DNA from: Planctomycetota bacterium
Lineage (GTDB): Bacteria > Planctomycetota > MHYJ01 > WSZJ01 > JACPWG01
Length of the DNA: 59,182 bases
Assembly: GCA_016197205.1 (NCBI GenBank)
Contig: JACPWG010000084.1
Location: forward strand, 1-59,182
Direction: 5' to 3'
The notes under the pieces are model-generated. The model made no database searches. It had not been told where the DNA came from and worked only from the letters and a program-made list of their open reading frames with translations. Positions 49,984 through 59,124 of the stretch are shown in pieces; the first letter of the stretch is position 1, and every line of letters begins with the position of its first letter. A program made the translations under genes and the position numbers.

Positions 49984-52900
49984 TCACGTCCCTCTGGCAA
50001 CGACGCGGAATCCAATCTGGTAGCTCCGAACGAACGGATCCTGGTAATCTCGGTGAACGGCCGTGGGGAGCCTGAGCGAGGTCCGCACCCACGAGCCCCC
50101 GCGGAGCACGCGGCCCGAGCCCTCCTCGGCCAGGCAGGGATCCTTGCCGGCGAGCTTCGTGTACGCCTCCGCGTCATACGAATCCCGGCACCACTCCGCG
50201 GTGTTCCCCAGCAGATCCATGCAGCCCGCGGGGGACGCCAGCGCAGGAAAGCGGCCCAGCTTGCCGGGACCCAGACCGTCGAGGAAGGCCTTGTCCTCCG
50301 GCTTTTTCTCGCCCCACGGATACTTCCGCCGTTCCATGCCGCGGGCCGCCCGCTCCCACTCGCACTCGGTCGGCAGCTCGTACCGGCGGCGAGAGACCCT
50401 CTCCTCCGAGCGCGAAGTCAGCCACTGGCAAAACGCCCGGGCGTCGGACCAGCTCACGCACGTGACCGGGAAATCGGCCCTCTCCGGGGGAAAGCCGATC
50501 GTCCCCCCCTTCGACGCGCTCCAGGTGGCGTCGCCGATGTCGGCCGCGGTCGGGGCGCGGTGTGCCGTGGCGTCCACAAAACGGGAGAAGAGCGCGTTCG
50601 AAACGGGGAGGATGGACACGTAGAAATCGGAGAGCTCCACCTCCTTCTCGGGGCGATTGTCGTCGAAACCGTCGCGGGGATGCCCGATCGTGAAACGGCA
50701 CGCCGGCACCAGGGACAGCACCATGCCCAGGGAATTCGTGATGCGCGCGGGGAGCGCCGGCAACGGCGGGGGAGCCGGGGGCTGGGCCTTCGGGGTCGCA
50801 TCGACCGCGACGACCGCGGGCGCGGAGGGCGCCGAGGGCGCGGGCATGGGTGGCGACGACGGCGACGTGCCGGAAGAGGGCGCAGGCGACGAAGCCCCGA
50901 GGCTGACTTCCGCCTCGTGTTCGAGTCCCTCGATGTCCATCCCCTCCGGCCCTTCGACTTCCGAGCCGGAGGCGAAATCCAGCATGTCGGCGGAGGACGC
51001 CCCGGTCGTGGGGGCCGCTGGGGCCGTACGGGTCGTAGGGGCGCCGGTGGGCGGAGCGAGAGGTTGCTGGGCGGCGGGCGGGGCGGACAGAGGCGCCGTC
51101 GCAGCGGGGCTGGGACACGTGGTGGGTGGCGGCGGCGCCGCCGGCACCGACTCGCGCGCACTCGCATCGGGGCCGGCCGTCGGGGCCGAACCCGCCTCCT
51201 GCTTTTGCTTGGATCGGGCGTGCTGGAGGGCGCGCTTGAGGGGAGAGAGCATTTCGCCGCTGGTTTCTTCACGCCGCGGCGGGACCGAGTCCTGCGCCTC
51301 CTTGGGGGCGGCCGAAGCGGAGAGAGCCGGGGTCGGCGCCGGCGCCAAGGTTGCCGCGGGTGCGGCTCCCTGTGCGGGCGACACGGGGCCGCCCGAAGCG
51401 GCCGCAGGCGCGCTCGGGGGGGAGGACGGCGACGCGACGACCGGAGCTGCCGGGGAGGCCGGCGTCGCGGGCGGTTTCGCTTTGGGTGCGGAGCCGGCTG
51501 CCGGCAGGGGAGCCGGAGTGCGCATGGCCGCGGGGGATGACGTCGCGGGCGCGGCGACCGGCGGCGGCGCGGGTTTCGGTGCGGGGCTCGAGGCCCCACG
51601 CGCCGGGGCCGGCGCGAGCGCCTGTACCGCCACGGGCGTGGGCGCCGCAGGCGTGGGCGTTGCCATGGCGGACGCCGGCGGTTGCCCCGCCGACGTTGCG
51701 GGCGCCGGCGTCGAAGTCGGTGCGGGCGTTGCCGCGACGGCGGGTCCGGTAGCTGGGCTGCTCGCGCCCATGGAGGGGAGTGCGCTCAGTTGCAGAAGCT
51801 CCTCCGCATCCTCGTCGAGAAACGGGACGTCGAGTTTGGTCTCGCCGGCGGACGAATCACGAAGCGCGGGGCTCGCGTCAGGCGTGCCCGAGCCGATGCC
51901 GGTGCTTGTGGCCGGTCGAGAGACGTTGCCGGTCCCGGGCGGAAGCGAGGACGCCGGGCCGGGCGTGGGCCCGGGGGGCTTCGCGATGGGGGCGGCGGTC
52001 GGCGCCGGCGCCTCCTGGAGTGTGGGCGAGATCGGTTTCGCCCCGGCCAGCGGGGTTGTCAGGTCGGGCTCGGGCAGGCTCGGGACGAAAGCGTCGAGCT
52101 CCGCGTCGGCGTCGAGCGGATCCGTTCCCGCCGGTGCGGGCTCGGTCGCCGCGGGGGTGGAAGTCGGGGCGCTTGTCGCCACGGCTGCCGGCGAAGGCGG
52201 CCGTGGGGACCCGGATGCTGACCCGGACGCGGACGCGAGCATGGAGCCGGATGCGGGGGAAGCCGCGCCCGTTGCGCTCATCGCCGGCTGCGCCGACGCG
52301 GTCGCGTCCGTCGCGCCGCTCGCGCAGGGCGCCGGGGCGATGACGGATGGTTGAGCTTCCGCCGACGCTCTGCTCGGGCTCGGGGCCGGTCCGCTGGGTG
52401 CGATGCGCGTCGGCTCTTCGGCGACCGAGGCGGAAGTGGTACCCTCCGGGGTCGCCGCCGCGACCGCCGCGACGCTGACGACTTCGCTGTTCGCCGTCGA
52501 GGATGCCGCGCGCGCGGCGGCTTCGAGCTCTTCGGGCGGTGGAAGCTGCTTGGTTTCGTCTCCCGGCGCGGCCTTTTCCGCGGCTGCGTCCCGGGCCACG
52601 CGTCCAGGTCCGACGGGGACCGGAGGAGCGGGAGGTGTCGCAGGTGCCGCAGGTGTCGCAGGTGCCGCGGGCGTCGGCGCCGCCGGAGGCGACGGGTCCG
52701 AAGAGGTCGGGATCTCCCAGAGGGGCGGGGCCTGGAGTTGAGAGACGATCCCGGGCGGGATCGGCGGTCGGCTCGGCCGCGGTGCGGAGCCGGGACCCGC
52801 CTTACCGGAGGCCAGGGGGGGCGGCGCCGACAGCACCGCCGTGTCCGCCTTGGGATTCACGGGGACACTCGTCCGCTCCGACGGAGCCGCAGCAGCGAAG

Positions 52901-53862
52901 TCCGAGTCGTCCTTCGCCGAAGGTCGTTTTGCCGCGGGCTCCGACTCGCGCTCCGGCTCCCGCTCCCCGCCCTCGGCTTCTCTGGGTCCGGGGCCCGCCG
53001 GTACCGGCAGTCGGGCAGTGCCGCCCGCACGCTCCTTGCCGCGTCCGGAGCCCTTGCCGGACTTCGAGGCACCCCCCGTCGCGGCCGTTTCCGCGGGAGT
53101 CTCCGGGCCTTCGCGGATGCGCTCCTGCGCGGCGAGCAGCGCCTCCAGCCGCTGTTCCGACAGGTACCCGCGACGGACGAGGATCTCCCCGAAGCGTTCA
53201 ATCCGCTTCGTCTTCGCGTACTCCCGTTTCTGGAAATCCAGCGCCTCGGTGACCTGGTCCTCGGTCAGGAAATTGTTCCGGATCGCCATGCGACCGAGCA
53301 GCTTGTCGTCGGCGCGGAGGTCGACGTAGACTTGATTCTGCAGCAGGAACTGCAGCTTGCTCTTCGTGAGGTGTCCGCGGGCGACAAGGATCTCGCCCAG
53401 GGGCGGGCGAATGCCCTGTGCGGCGAGGTCCTCCTGTTCCTTGAGGCAGGCTTCGATTTTTTCAGTCGTGACGTAGCCGGCCTTGATGGCGAGGGTGCCG
53501 AGCAAGAGGTCGGGCTTTCCGGAGTCGCCGATGGTGGAGGAGGTCGCGGAGTCTTCGGAGGTGGAGGGCAAGAGCGGGGGTTTGCCGAGTTTGCGTCGCA
53601 CTTTGCCGAGTGCGTGCATGGCCTCCGCCCAGCCGGGCTGCAGCTCGAGCGACCGGGAGAGGCAGACCTCCGCCTCGGGGTACTTTTTCAGCCGGTAGAG
53701 GAGCGCGCCCTTGTTGAAGAGGGCGCGCAGGTGGTCTGGGGAGAGCTCCAGGGCCTTTTCGAAAAGAGCCAGCGCGGCAACGTAGCTCTTCTCGGCCGAG
53801 AGTCGGGTGGCCTCCGACAGGATCTCCCGGAGCGAGTCGCGATCCTCTGCCTCAGATGGCAT
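49984..53862 (-). CDS. TPR, GspE-N/MshEN-like and SUMF1-type domain fusion
   Basis: A 1292-residue protein. TPRs at about 10-95 (KSYVAALALFEKALELSPDHLRALFNKG). Two GspE-N/MshEN-like repeats follow at about 115-260 (LGEILVARGHLTKSKLQFLLQNQ in part, and FGEILVRRGYLSEQRLEALL). Next is a Pro/Ala/Ser/Thr-rich disordered stretch of about 750 residues. The C-terminal domain is SUMF1-type (about 1045-1290: FTIGHPRDGF, YELPTECEWERAARGME, DLLGNTAEWCRDSY, RVLRGGSWVRTS). The Cys pair of true formylglycine-generating enzymes is absent, so catalysis is unlikely. It has the same unusual N- and C-terminal partners as the kinase at 24617-27862. ATG 53862 is chosen; a TTG at 53880 is possible. Confidence 0.85.
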   Translation of the reverse strand: MPSEAEDRDSLREILSEATRLSAEKSYVAALALFEKALELSPDHLRALFNKGALLYRLKKYPEAEVCLSRSLELQPGWAEAMHALGKVRRKLGKPPLLPSTSEDSATSSTIGDSGKPDLLLGTLAIKAGYVTTEKIEACLKEQEDLAAQGIRPPLGEILVARGHLTKSKLQFLLQNQVYVDLRADDKLLGRMAIRNNFLTEDQVTEALDFQKREYAKTKRIERFGEILVRRGYLSEQRLEALLAAQERIREGPETPAETAATGGASKSGKGSGRGKERAGGTARLPVPAGPGPREAEGGEREPERESEPAAKRPSAKDDSDFAAAAPSERTSVPVNPKADTAVLSAPPPLASGKAGPGSAPRPSRPPIPPGIVSQLQAPPLWEIPTSSDPSPPAAPTPAAPATPAAPATPPAPPVPVGPGRVARDAAAEKAAPGDETKQLPPPEELEAAARAASSTANSEVVSVAAVAAATPEGTTSASVAEEPTRIAPSGPAPSPSRASAEAQPSVIAPAPCASGATDATASAQPAMSATGAASPASGSMLASASGSASGSPRPPSPAAVATSAPTSTPAATEPAPAGTDPLDADAELDAFVPSLPEPDLTTPLAGAKPISPTLQEAPAPTAAPIAKPPGPTPGPASSLPPGTGNVSRPATSTGIGSGTPDASPALRDSSAGETKLDVPFLDEDAEELLQLSALPSMGASSPATGPAVAATPAPTSTPAPATSAGQPPASAMATPTPAAPTPVAVQALAPAPARGASSPAPKPAPPPVAAPATSSPAAMRTPAPLPAAGSAPKAKPPATPASPAAPVVASPSSPPSAPAAASGGPVSPAQGAAPAATLAPAPTPALSASAAPKEAQDSVPPRREETSGEMLSPLKRALQHARSKQKQEAGSAPTAGPDASARESVPAAPPPPTTCPSPAATAPLSAPPAAQQPLAPPTGAPTTRTAPAAPTTGASSADMLDFASGSEVEGPEGMDIEGLEHEAEVSLGASSPAPSSGTSPSSPPMPAPSAPSAPAVVAVDATPKAQPPAPPPLPALPARITNSLGMVLSLVPACRFTIGHPRDGFDDNRPEKEVELSDFYVSILPVSNALFSRFVDATAHRAPTAADIGDATWSASKGGTIGFPPERADFPVTCVSWSDARAFCQWLTSRSEERVSRRRYELPTECEWERAARGMERRKYPWGEKKPEDKAFLDGLGPGKLGRFPALASPAGCMDLLGNTAEWCRDSYDAEAYTKLAGKDPCLAEEGSGRVLRGGSWVRTSLRLPTAVHRDYQDPFVRSYQIGFRVVARGT

Positions 53863-54279
53863 CTGGGTTGGAAGCCCCAATCAGGAGAAGGGTTCGGCTC
53901 CGCGGCGTGAACTTCGACCCACCCTGGAAAGGAGGGCGTCGTGGCGGCGCGGAGCCCGCTGAGGGGGCATTATATAACGGGCTCCCGGCCCTGCCAATTG
54001 AAATGGGGGCGGGGGGGGGGCGCGTCCTGCCCGTCGTCGGGCCCGCGGCGATCGCACCTTGGCGCCGTGTCGGCCAAGTCCGTTTGGGATTCCCGGGGCC
54101 CCGGCGGGAGGTCCGGGCTTCGCCTACGCACCCCTGGTGGACCTTCAAAGAAGATCCAGATCAGCAGCAGGGCGTGGGGGCGGGCCTTGTGCCCGCCCGG
54201 GTCTCGGACAGGCCGTCCGCTGCAGGGCGCCCACAAGGGGCGCCCCTACGCAACCTCTCGAATCGAAGTCGAAGGTCCC
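53863..54279. other. Intergenic region with inverted-repeat element
   Basis: 417 bases upstream of the TPR-SUMF1 gene. It contains a G-rich tract (about 54003-54020) and the element at 54134-54283. No gene seen. Confidence 0.5.
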
Positions 54280-54283
54280 CTAG
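54134..54283. repeat. CTAG-ended inverted-repeat element, family C-like copy 3
   Basis: 150 bp. Left end CTGGTGGACCTTCAAAGAAG; reading in from the right CTAGGGGACCTTCGACTTCG. The ends resemble the CTAGTGGGCCTTCAA ends of family C, but the interior is the GGGCGGGCC...GGCGCCCACAAGGGGCGCC hairpin repeat instead of heptad arrays. The right CTAG contains the TAG stop of the Spy-like gene. Confidence 0.65.
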
Positions 54284-55209
54284 TTCCCGCCACCGCCCGG
54301 CTGCCCACCCCGGCCACCCCTACCGCCGTTCCCGCCGCCGCCCATCCCCTGGCCGCCGCCGCCGGGTCCACCCGCTCCGCGACCGCCGATGCCGCCCATG
54401 CCCATGCGATTCCCGGTCGTCTTCCGCCACTCGTCATACTGGACCGACTGGGCGGCCGTCAACTGGGTCTTCACCTGCGCGTCCGTTTCGGCCATGAGCT
54501 TGGTCATCTCCTCTCGCCCGCCCCGGCGTCCGGCGTCCGCGGCGGGAGGAGCATTCGGGTCCTGGGGCTGGTTCGGGTCGCGCCGCGGGCCCTGGAATAG
54601 CTCGGCCATCTGCTTCGCCGACGCGGCGAAAATCGGCGCGATGGCGTCCCGCTGGCCGGGGGTGAGCCCGACCTTTTCAGTCAGGTCGTCGAGCATCGCC
54701 TTGGTGCGCTCTTGCATGGCCTCTTCCATTCGGGCCACGCGCTCCTTTTCGCGAGCGTCCTCCCTCTTCTGCAGAACGTCGGCCACGACCAGCTCCATGG
54801 CCGCCTTCTGCTCCGGCGTCAAGGTCGCCAGGAGCGCCGCCCGGGGCGCGCCCGGCGCGTCGCCGCCCGGCCCGTTCATCGACGTCGCCGCGACGCCTGC
54901 CTGCCCGGGCGAGGCCTTCACCTCGTCGAGAGCCGCGCGAAGCGCGCTCACCTGCCGGGCCAAGTCCTCGTTGCTCAGCCCGGCGCCCGCCGGCGCCTGT
55001 GCGTTTTTCGGCTGCACCGAAACCTTCGCCCCGTCCCGCGTCCCGGCGAGTTCCGTCCGCGCCTTCTCGGCCCGCGCGAGCCGCTCCTCCATTTCCTGCA
55101 CCTGGGCGGCGAGCCGGAAACTTGCCGCCGCGAGGATGCCGAAGCCGGAGCCGACGAAGAGGACACCTGCCGCTGCGAGGATTCGGACGGGGATGCCGGC
55201 GAATTTCAT
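54280..55209 (-). CDS. Spy/CpxP-like secreted protein with Gly-rich tail
   Basis: A 309-residue protein with N-terminal membrane anchor or signal (ILAAAGVLFVGSGFGILAAA), a coiled coil (about 30-60: VQEMEERLARAEKARTEL), and two LTxxQ-like segments (TLTPEQKAAMELV, GLTPGQRDAIAPIF, plus TAAQSVQYDEW). These are typical of Spy/CpxP/heavy-metal resistor proteins, periplasmic helical chaperones. The last 45 residues are almost only Gly, Met, Asn and Arg. AGGA precedes ATG 55209. The stop codon is formed by the CTAG of a repeat element. Confidence 0.7.
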   Translation of the reverse strand: MKFAGIPVRILAAAGVLFVGSGFGILAAASFRLAAQVQEMEERLARAEKARTELAGTRDGAKVSVQPKNAQAPAGAGLSNEDLARQVSALRAALDEVKASPGQAGVAATSMNGPGGDAPGAPRAALLATLTPEQKAAMELVVADVLQKREDAREKERVARMEEAMQERTKAMLDDLTEKVGLTPGQRDAIAPIFAASAKQMAELFQGPRRDPNQPQDPNAPPAADAGRRGGREEMTKLMAETDAQVKTQLTAAQSVQYDEWRKTTGNRMGMGGIGGRGAGGPGGGGQGMGGGGNGGRGGRGGQPGGGGN

Positions 55210-55322
55210 GAGGTTTTTCCTGTGAAGGGGGTGGGCGCGACCAAAGAGGGACTCGGAATCCGGGCGTTGCTTGTACCTACGGACCGCGACGGGAAGCGTT
55301 GGGAGAAATCTTGTTCACCTTC

Positions 55323-56615
55323 TCAGATCACGACCGTCTCCGGGTCTTCGCGCGGCTCGTTCCGGAGAAGCTTGTCGATCTGGAAGGGGGCGAGGTTGAA
55401 GGGGGGCGTCCGCCCGAGGACCAGGTCGCGGACGGCCTCGCCCGCGGCCGGTGCGTGCATCACGCCGTGACCGGAGAAGCCCGTGACGTGGAGGAGACCC
55501 GACAGTCGCGGGTCCCAGGAAATGATGGCCTTTTCGTCGGGGGTGACCTCGTAATAGCCGCAGGTGACGTATTCCACGCCGGCCTCGGTCTCGAGGAACG
55601 GGAGCCGCTCCGCGATGCGGGCGAGCACTTCGTAGCCGTAGTCCTCCGGACCGGTCCCGAAGCCCGGTTCGATCGCGTCGCTCGTGGAGTCATGATCGAA
55701 AGGCGGGGGCGGGAAGCGTTGCCAGCCTTCGGCCATGGCCGGGAGCCGGTCCCAACCCATCATGAGGGCCTCGGTCTCGGGCCGGCAGTAGGCCTCCAGG
55801 TCGAAGACCGTCAGCGGCCAACTCCGGACGCCCCGCCCCTTGAACTGGTTGGTGATATACAGGTAGCGCTTCGTGGGGACGACGGGGATCTCCACGCCCG
55901 CGAGGCGCGCGACCTTGTTGGACCAGGGCCCGGCCGCGTTGATGACGACCGGGGTTTCGATGACGGTTTTTCCGGCGATCTCGACGCCGCGGACCCTGCC
56001 CGCGGAGGCCAGGATACGGGTCACCGGCGAGTACTGGAAGAGCTGCCCGCCCGCGGCCTTGCCGTCCTCGAAATACGCGGCGGTGATCGCGTCCGGTCGC
56101 AGGAAGCCGTCGGAGGGGCACCAGGCGCCGCACAGGAGCCCGTCGCAGCGCAAGGCCGGGAAACGGGCCGCGAGCTGGGCCCGCGTCAGGAGCTCCACGT
56201 CGGGCACCCCCTGCTCCCGCTGCAGCCGCACCCGCGCGGCCGCCTGCTCGGCCTGCGCGGCGTCCGAAAAAAGAAACAGGTAGCCGTTTCGCTCGAACAC
56301 CTCGTCGCAGCCGAAGCGTCGGGCGAACTCGCCGTAGATGCGGCCGGAGAGAAGGGACATCTGGATGTTGGAGACGCTGCCGAACTGGTGCCGGAAGCCG
56401 GCTGCGCTCCGGGCCGTGGAGCCCGCCATCTTGTGGTGGCGCTCGAGGGCAAGGACGCGCAGGCCGCCGGCGCGGGCCAGGGCGTGGAAGCAAGCGCCGC
56501 CGACGATGCCCGCGCCCACGATGACGACGTCCGCGTGCGCGGGGTAGGCGACCTCGGGGGCGGGCGGGCGCGTCCCGGGAGGGGAGGGGGGAATGGGGCT
56601 GCCGGGCTGGGTCAC
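55323..56615 (-). CDS. FAD-dependent oxidoreductase (DAO family, sarcosine/glycine oxidase type)
   Basis: A 430-residue flavoenzyme. The Rossmann FAD motif is VVIVGAGIVGGACFHALARAGG, followed by ERHHKMAGSTARSAAGFR, a typical GSS/R loop of the DAO family. Later family marks are VINAAGPWSNKVARLAG and, near the end, TGFSGHGVMHAPAAGEAVRDL. Substrates in the family are secondary amines, sarcosine, glycine or proline; the exact one is not visible. Start is GTG 56615, with GGAGGAG 8 bases upstream. A longer ATG-initiated frame runs into the MITE at 56646. The N-terminal 25 residues are Pro-rich. Confidence 0.9.
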   Translation of the reverse strand: MTQPGSPIPPSPPGTRPPAPEVAYPAHADVVIVGAGIVGGACFHALARAGGLRVLALERHHKMAGSTARSAAGFRHQFGSVSNIQMSLLSGRIYGEFARRFGCDEVFERNGYLFLFSDAAQAEQAAARVRLQREQGVPDVELLTRAQLAARFPALRCDGLLCGAWCPSDGFLRPDAITAAYFEDGKAAGGQLFQYSPVTRILASAGRVRGVEIAGKTVIETPVVINAAGPWSNKVARLAGVEIPVVPTKRYLYITNQFKGRGVRSWPLTVFDLEAYCRPETEALMMGWDRLPAMAEGWQRFPPPPFDHDSTSDAIEPGFGTGPEDYGYEVLARIAERLPFLETEAGVEYVTCGYYEVTPDEKAIISWDPRLSGLLHVTGFSGHGVMHAPAAGEAVRDLVLGRTPPFNLAPFQIDKLLRNEPREDPETVVI

Positions 56616-57348
56616 GGGCGGCTCTCCTCCGGTACGGTGCCCTGAGTACCGCCCCACAGAATTGGGTGACCAATTTCCTCGGCGATTTCGGCCGCCTGCT
56701 TCGTTGCGCTCGCTCGACGTAGTTCTCCGTTACTACGCCCCGCTCGCGCGCCTCGCGGGCGGCCGAACTTGCCTTCGGCTATTGGTCACCGACTTCCGTG
56801 GAGCGGTACTGAGTCGGGAAGCGGGGACCCATTGTATCGTGGGCGCGGTCCGGGCAAACGAAAAAGTCGAGCGGTCCGTCGGCGCCGCGATCGAAACAGG
56901 GGCGAGGGGCAACCTGCCGCGTACCGGAGCGAGGACGGGCCACCGGGCACGCCGGACGGACCGAAGACACCGAAGGCCGAGGACCCATTGAAACCGGTCG
57001 CCTGCGGACGCGACACATCAGGGTTGCGTCGGCAGGGCTTCGCAGCTAGAATTGCCGGCGTTCAGCGTCCCGCCTCCGCCCCCCCGGCCGCCGCCGACTT
57101 CCGCGCCCCTGTCCCGGCGAATGGAGTTGCTATTCCTCGAAAGGCATTGCGCCGCGGCGCGAGTGCCTTCGGGGGATGGCTCCCTCTCCCCTCGCAGGGG
57201 CGGGCGTCGGGCCTTCGCCCACCGAAGCGGGCCACGGCCCGTGAAGGCGGAGTGAAGCGTGCCTCCGGCGTCGCGGCGGTGTCCGAGGTTGGTTGCGGCC
57301 CTCCGCGTGATGCGCCCGAAGGTCCCCCGTCTCCCCTGCGGGGTTGCG
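56616..57348. other. Divergent intergenic region with MITE
   Basis: 733 bases between the FAD oxidoreductase and the sensor kinase. The MITE at 56646-56809 lies near the oxidoreductase start. The remainder has no recognisable gene. Confidence 0.5.
56646..56809. mobile_element. Family A MITE copy 5 (complete, 164 bp)
   Basis: Ends GTACCGCCCCACAGAATTG and (inward) GTACCGCTCCACGGAAGTC. Flanks CTGAG at 56642-56646 and 56809-56813. It is 31 bases upstream of the oxidoreductase GTG, so it probably displaces or supplies that gene's promoter. Confidence 0.88.
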
Positions 57349-58959
57349 ATGAGCAAGGAACTGTGCGTCCTGCTGCTCGAGGACAGTCCCCTGGACGCCG
57401 AGTTGATCCGGGCGGAACTGCAGCGCGGCGGCCTCCCTTGCAGGCTTCGTCGGGTGGAAACCCGGCAGCAATTCCTGGAAGAGCTCTCGACTTCCCCGCC
57501 CGATGTCATTCTCGCCGACTATTCGCTTCCAGCCTTCGATGGGCTGAGCGCCCTGCACCTGGCGCGCGAGAAGTGCCCGGAGCTGCCGTTCGTCTTCGTT
57601 TCGGGCTCGATCGGCGAGGACCGCGCGACCGAACTTGTGAGCGACGGTCCGACGGATTACGTACTCAAGGACAGGCTGGCCCGGCTCGCCCCGGCGGTCC
57701 TGCGGTCCATTCGAGCGGCGGAGGAGCGGTCGGCGCGCCGGAGGGCCGAGGACGCCCTGCGGGAGGCGAACCGGCAACTGAGGGCCGCGCTGGAGGAACT
57801 GAAGGCGACCCAGGCCTACCTCATTCAGGAGGAGCGCTTGAAGGCGATCGGCCAGATGGCCAGCGGGATCGCCCACGACTTCAACAACTCCCTCCTGCCC
57901 ATCCTCGGCTTTTCCGAGCTGCTCCTGCGCCAGGAACAGCGGCTCGACGAAACGGTCAGGGCGCGGCTCCGGATGATTCACACGGCGGCGAGCGACGCGG
58001 CCGCGGTGGTTCGCCGACTCGCCGATTTCTGCCGCCCCCAGGAGCACGAGGAGACCTTCGTCGCGGTCGACGTGAACGCGCTCGTGAAGGAGGCGGTCGC
58101 CCTCACGCAGCCCCGGTGGCAGGGACAGGCGCAGGGAAGCGGCATCACCATCGCCGTCGAGCAGCACACGGCCGTGGTTCCCCTCATTTTCGGGGACGCC
58201 GCGGAGCTGCGCGAGGCCCTCGTGAACCTCCTCCTGAACGCGGTGGATGCCATGCCGACCGGCGGGACCCTGACCGTGGGGACCGGGCTCTCCGACGGGG
58301 GAGTGGAGGTCCAGGTGGGCGACACCGGTCTCGGGATGAGCCGGGAGGTGCAGTCCCGCTGTTTCGAACCCTTCTTCACGACCAAGGGGGGGCGCGGGAG
58401 CGGCATGGGCCTCACCCTCGTGCACGGCGTCGTCCAGCGACATGGCGGCCAGATCCGCATCGCGAGCCGACCCGGCCTGGGGACGACCTTCACGCTCGCC
58501 TTCCCCGTGCCGACCGGCCAGGTGCGAAAAGAAAAGTCCGAGCCCGTGGCGCAAACGAGCGGGCCTCCCCTCCACGTGCTCTGTGTGGACGACGACCCGC
58601 TCGTGCGCGCGGTCGTGAGCGGCTACCTCGCGGAGGACGGCCACACCTTCGATCCGGTCGGCGGCGGCGAGGAGGCGCTTGCCCGCTTCGCCCCCGGGCG
58701 CTACGACCTGGTGCTCCTCGATCGGGCGATGCCCGAAATGAGCGGCGACCATCTGGCGCTCCAGCTCCGGAAGGTCGCGCCCGACCAGCCCATCGTGATG
58801 CTGACCGGGTTCGCCGACCTCATGCGCGCCGAGGGCACGCTCCCCCCGGGCGTGGACGTGCTGCTGCGCAAGCCGATCTCACCCGTCGAGTGGAGGAAGG
58901 CCCTCGCCGGCGTGCCCCGTCGGCGGCCGCCCGCGGCGGGCCCTGCGCCACCGCCCTGA
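57349..58959 (+). CDS. Soluble hybrid sensor kinase (REC-HisKA-HATPase-REC)
   Basis: A 536-residue protein. An N-terminal receiver (D57 acceptor in ILADYSLPAF) is followed by a coiled coil (about 125-160), HisKA with H176 in GQMASGIAHDFNN, and a HATPase (NLLLNAVDAMP N-box, VGDTGLGMS, FFTTKGGRGSGMGL). A second receiver ends the protein (VDDDP, D458 in LLDRAMPEMSGD, KPIS). There is no transmembrane segment, so it works in the cytoplasm and takes input through its first receiver. No partner regulator adjoins it. ATG 57349 is chosen to give a full receiver; the ribosome site is weak. The TGA stop is inside the CTGAG target of a MITE. Confidence 0.92.
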   Translation: MSKELCVLLLEDSPLDAELIRAELQRGGLPCRLRRVETRQQFLEELSTSPPDVILADYSLPAFDGLSALHLAREKCPELPFVFVSGSIGEDRATELVSDGPTDYVLKDRLARLAPAVLRSIRAAEERSARRRAEDALREANRQLRAALEELKATQAYLIQEERLKAIGQMASGIAHDFNNSLLPILGFSELLLRQEQRLDETVRARLRMIHTAASDAAAVVRRLADFCRPQEHEETFVAVDVNALVKEAVALTQPRWQGQAQGSGITIAVEQHTAVVPLIFGDAAELREALVNLLLNAVDAMPTGGTLTVGTGLSDGGVEVQVGDTGLGMSREVQSRCFEPFFTTKGGRGSGMGLTLVHGVVQRHGGQIRIASRPGLGTTFTLAFPVPTGQVRKEKSEPVAQTSGPPLHVLCVDDDPLVRAVVSGYLAEDGHTFDPVGGGEEALARFAPGRYDLVLLDRAMPEMSGDHLALQLRKVAPDQPIVMLTGFADLMRAEGTLPPGVDVLLRKPISPVEWRKALAGVPRRRPPAAGPAPPP

Positions 58960-59124
58960 GTACCGCTCCACGGAAGTCGGTGACCCATAGGCGAAGGCAA
59001 GTTTGGCCGCCCGCGAGGCGCGCGAGCGAGGCGTAGTAGCGGAGAACTACGGCGAGCGAGCGCAAAAAAAGCGGGCGGCCAAAATCGCCGAGCAAAGGGG
59101 TTACCCAATGCCGTGGGGCGGTAC
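58960..59124. mobile_element. Family A MITE copy 6 (complete, 165 bp)
   Basis: Ends GTACCGCTCCACGGAAGTC and (inward) GTACCGCCCCACGGCATTG. Flanks CTGAG at 58956-58960 and 59124-59128. The left CTGAG contains the TGA stop codon of the sensor kinase, kept intact by the target duplication. Confidence 0.88.
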
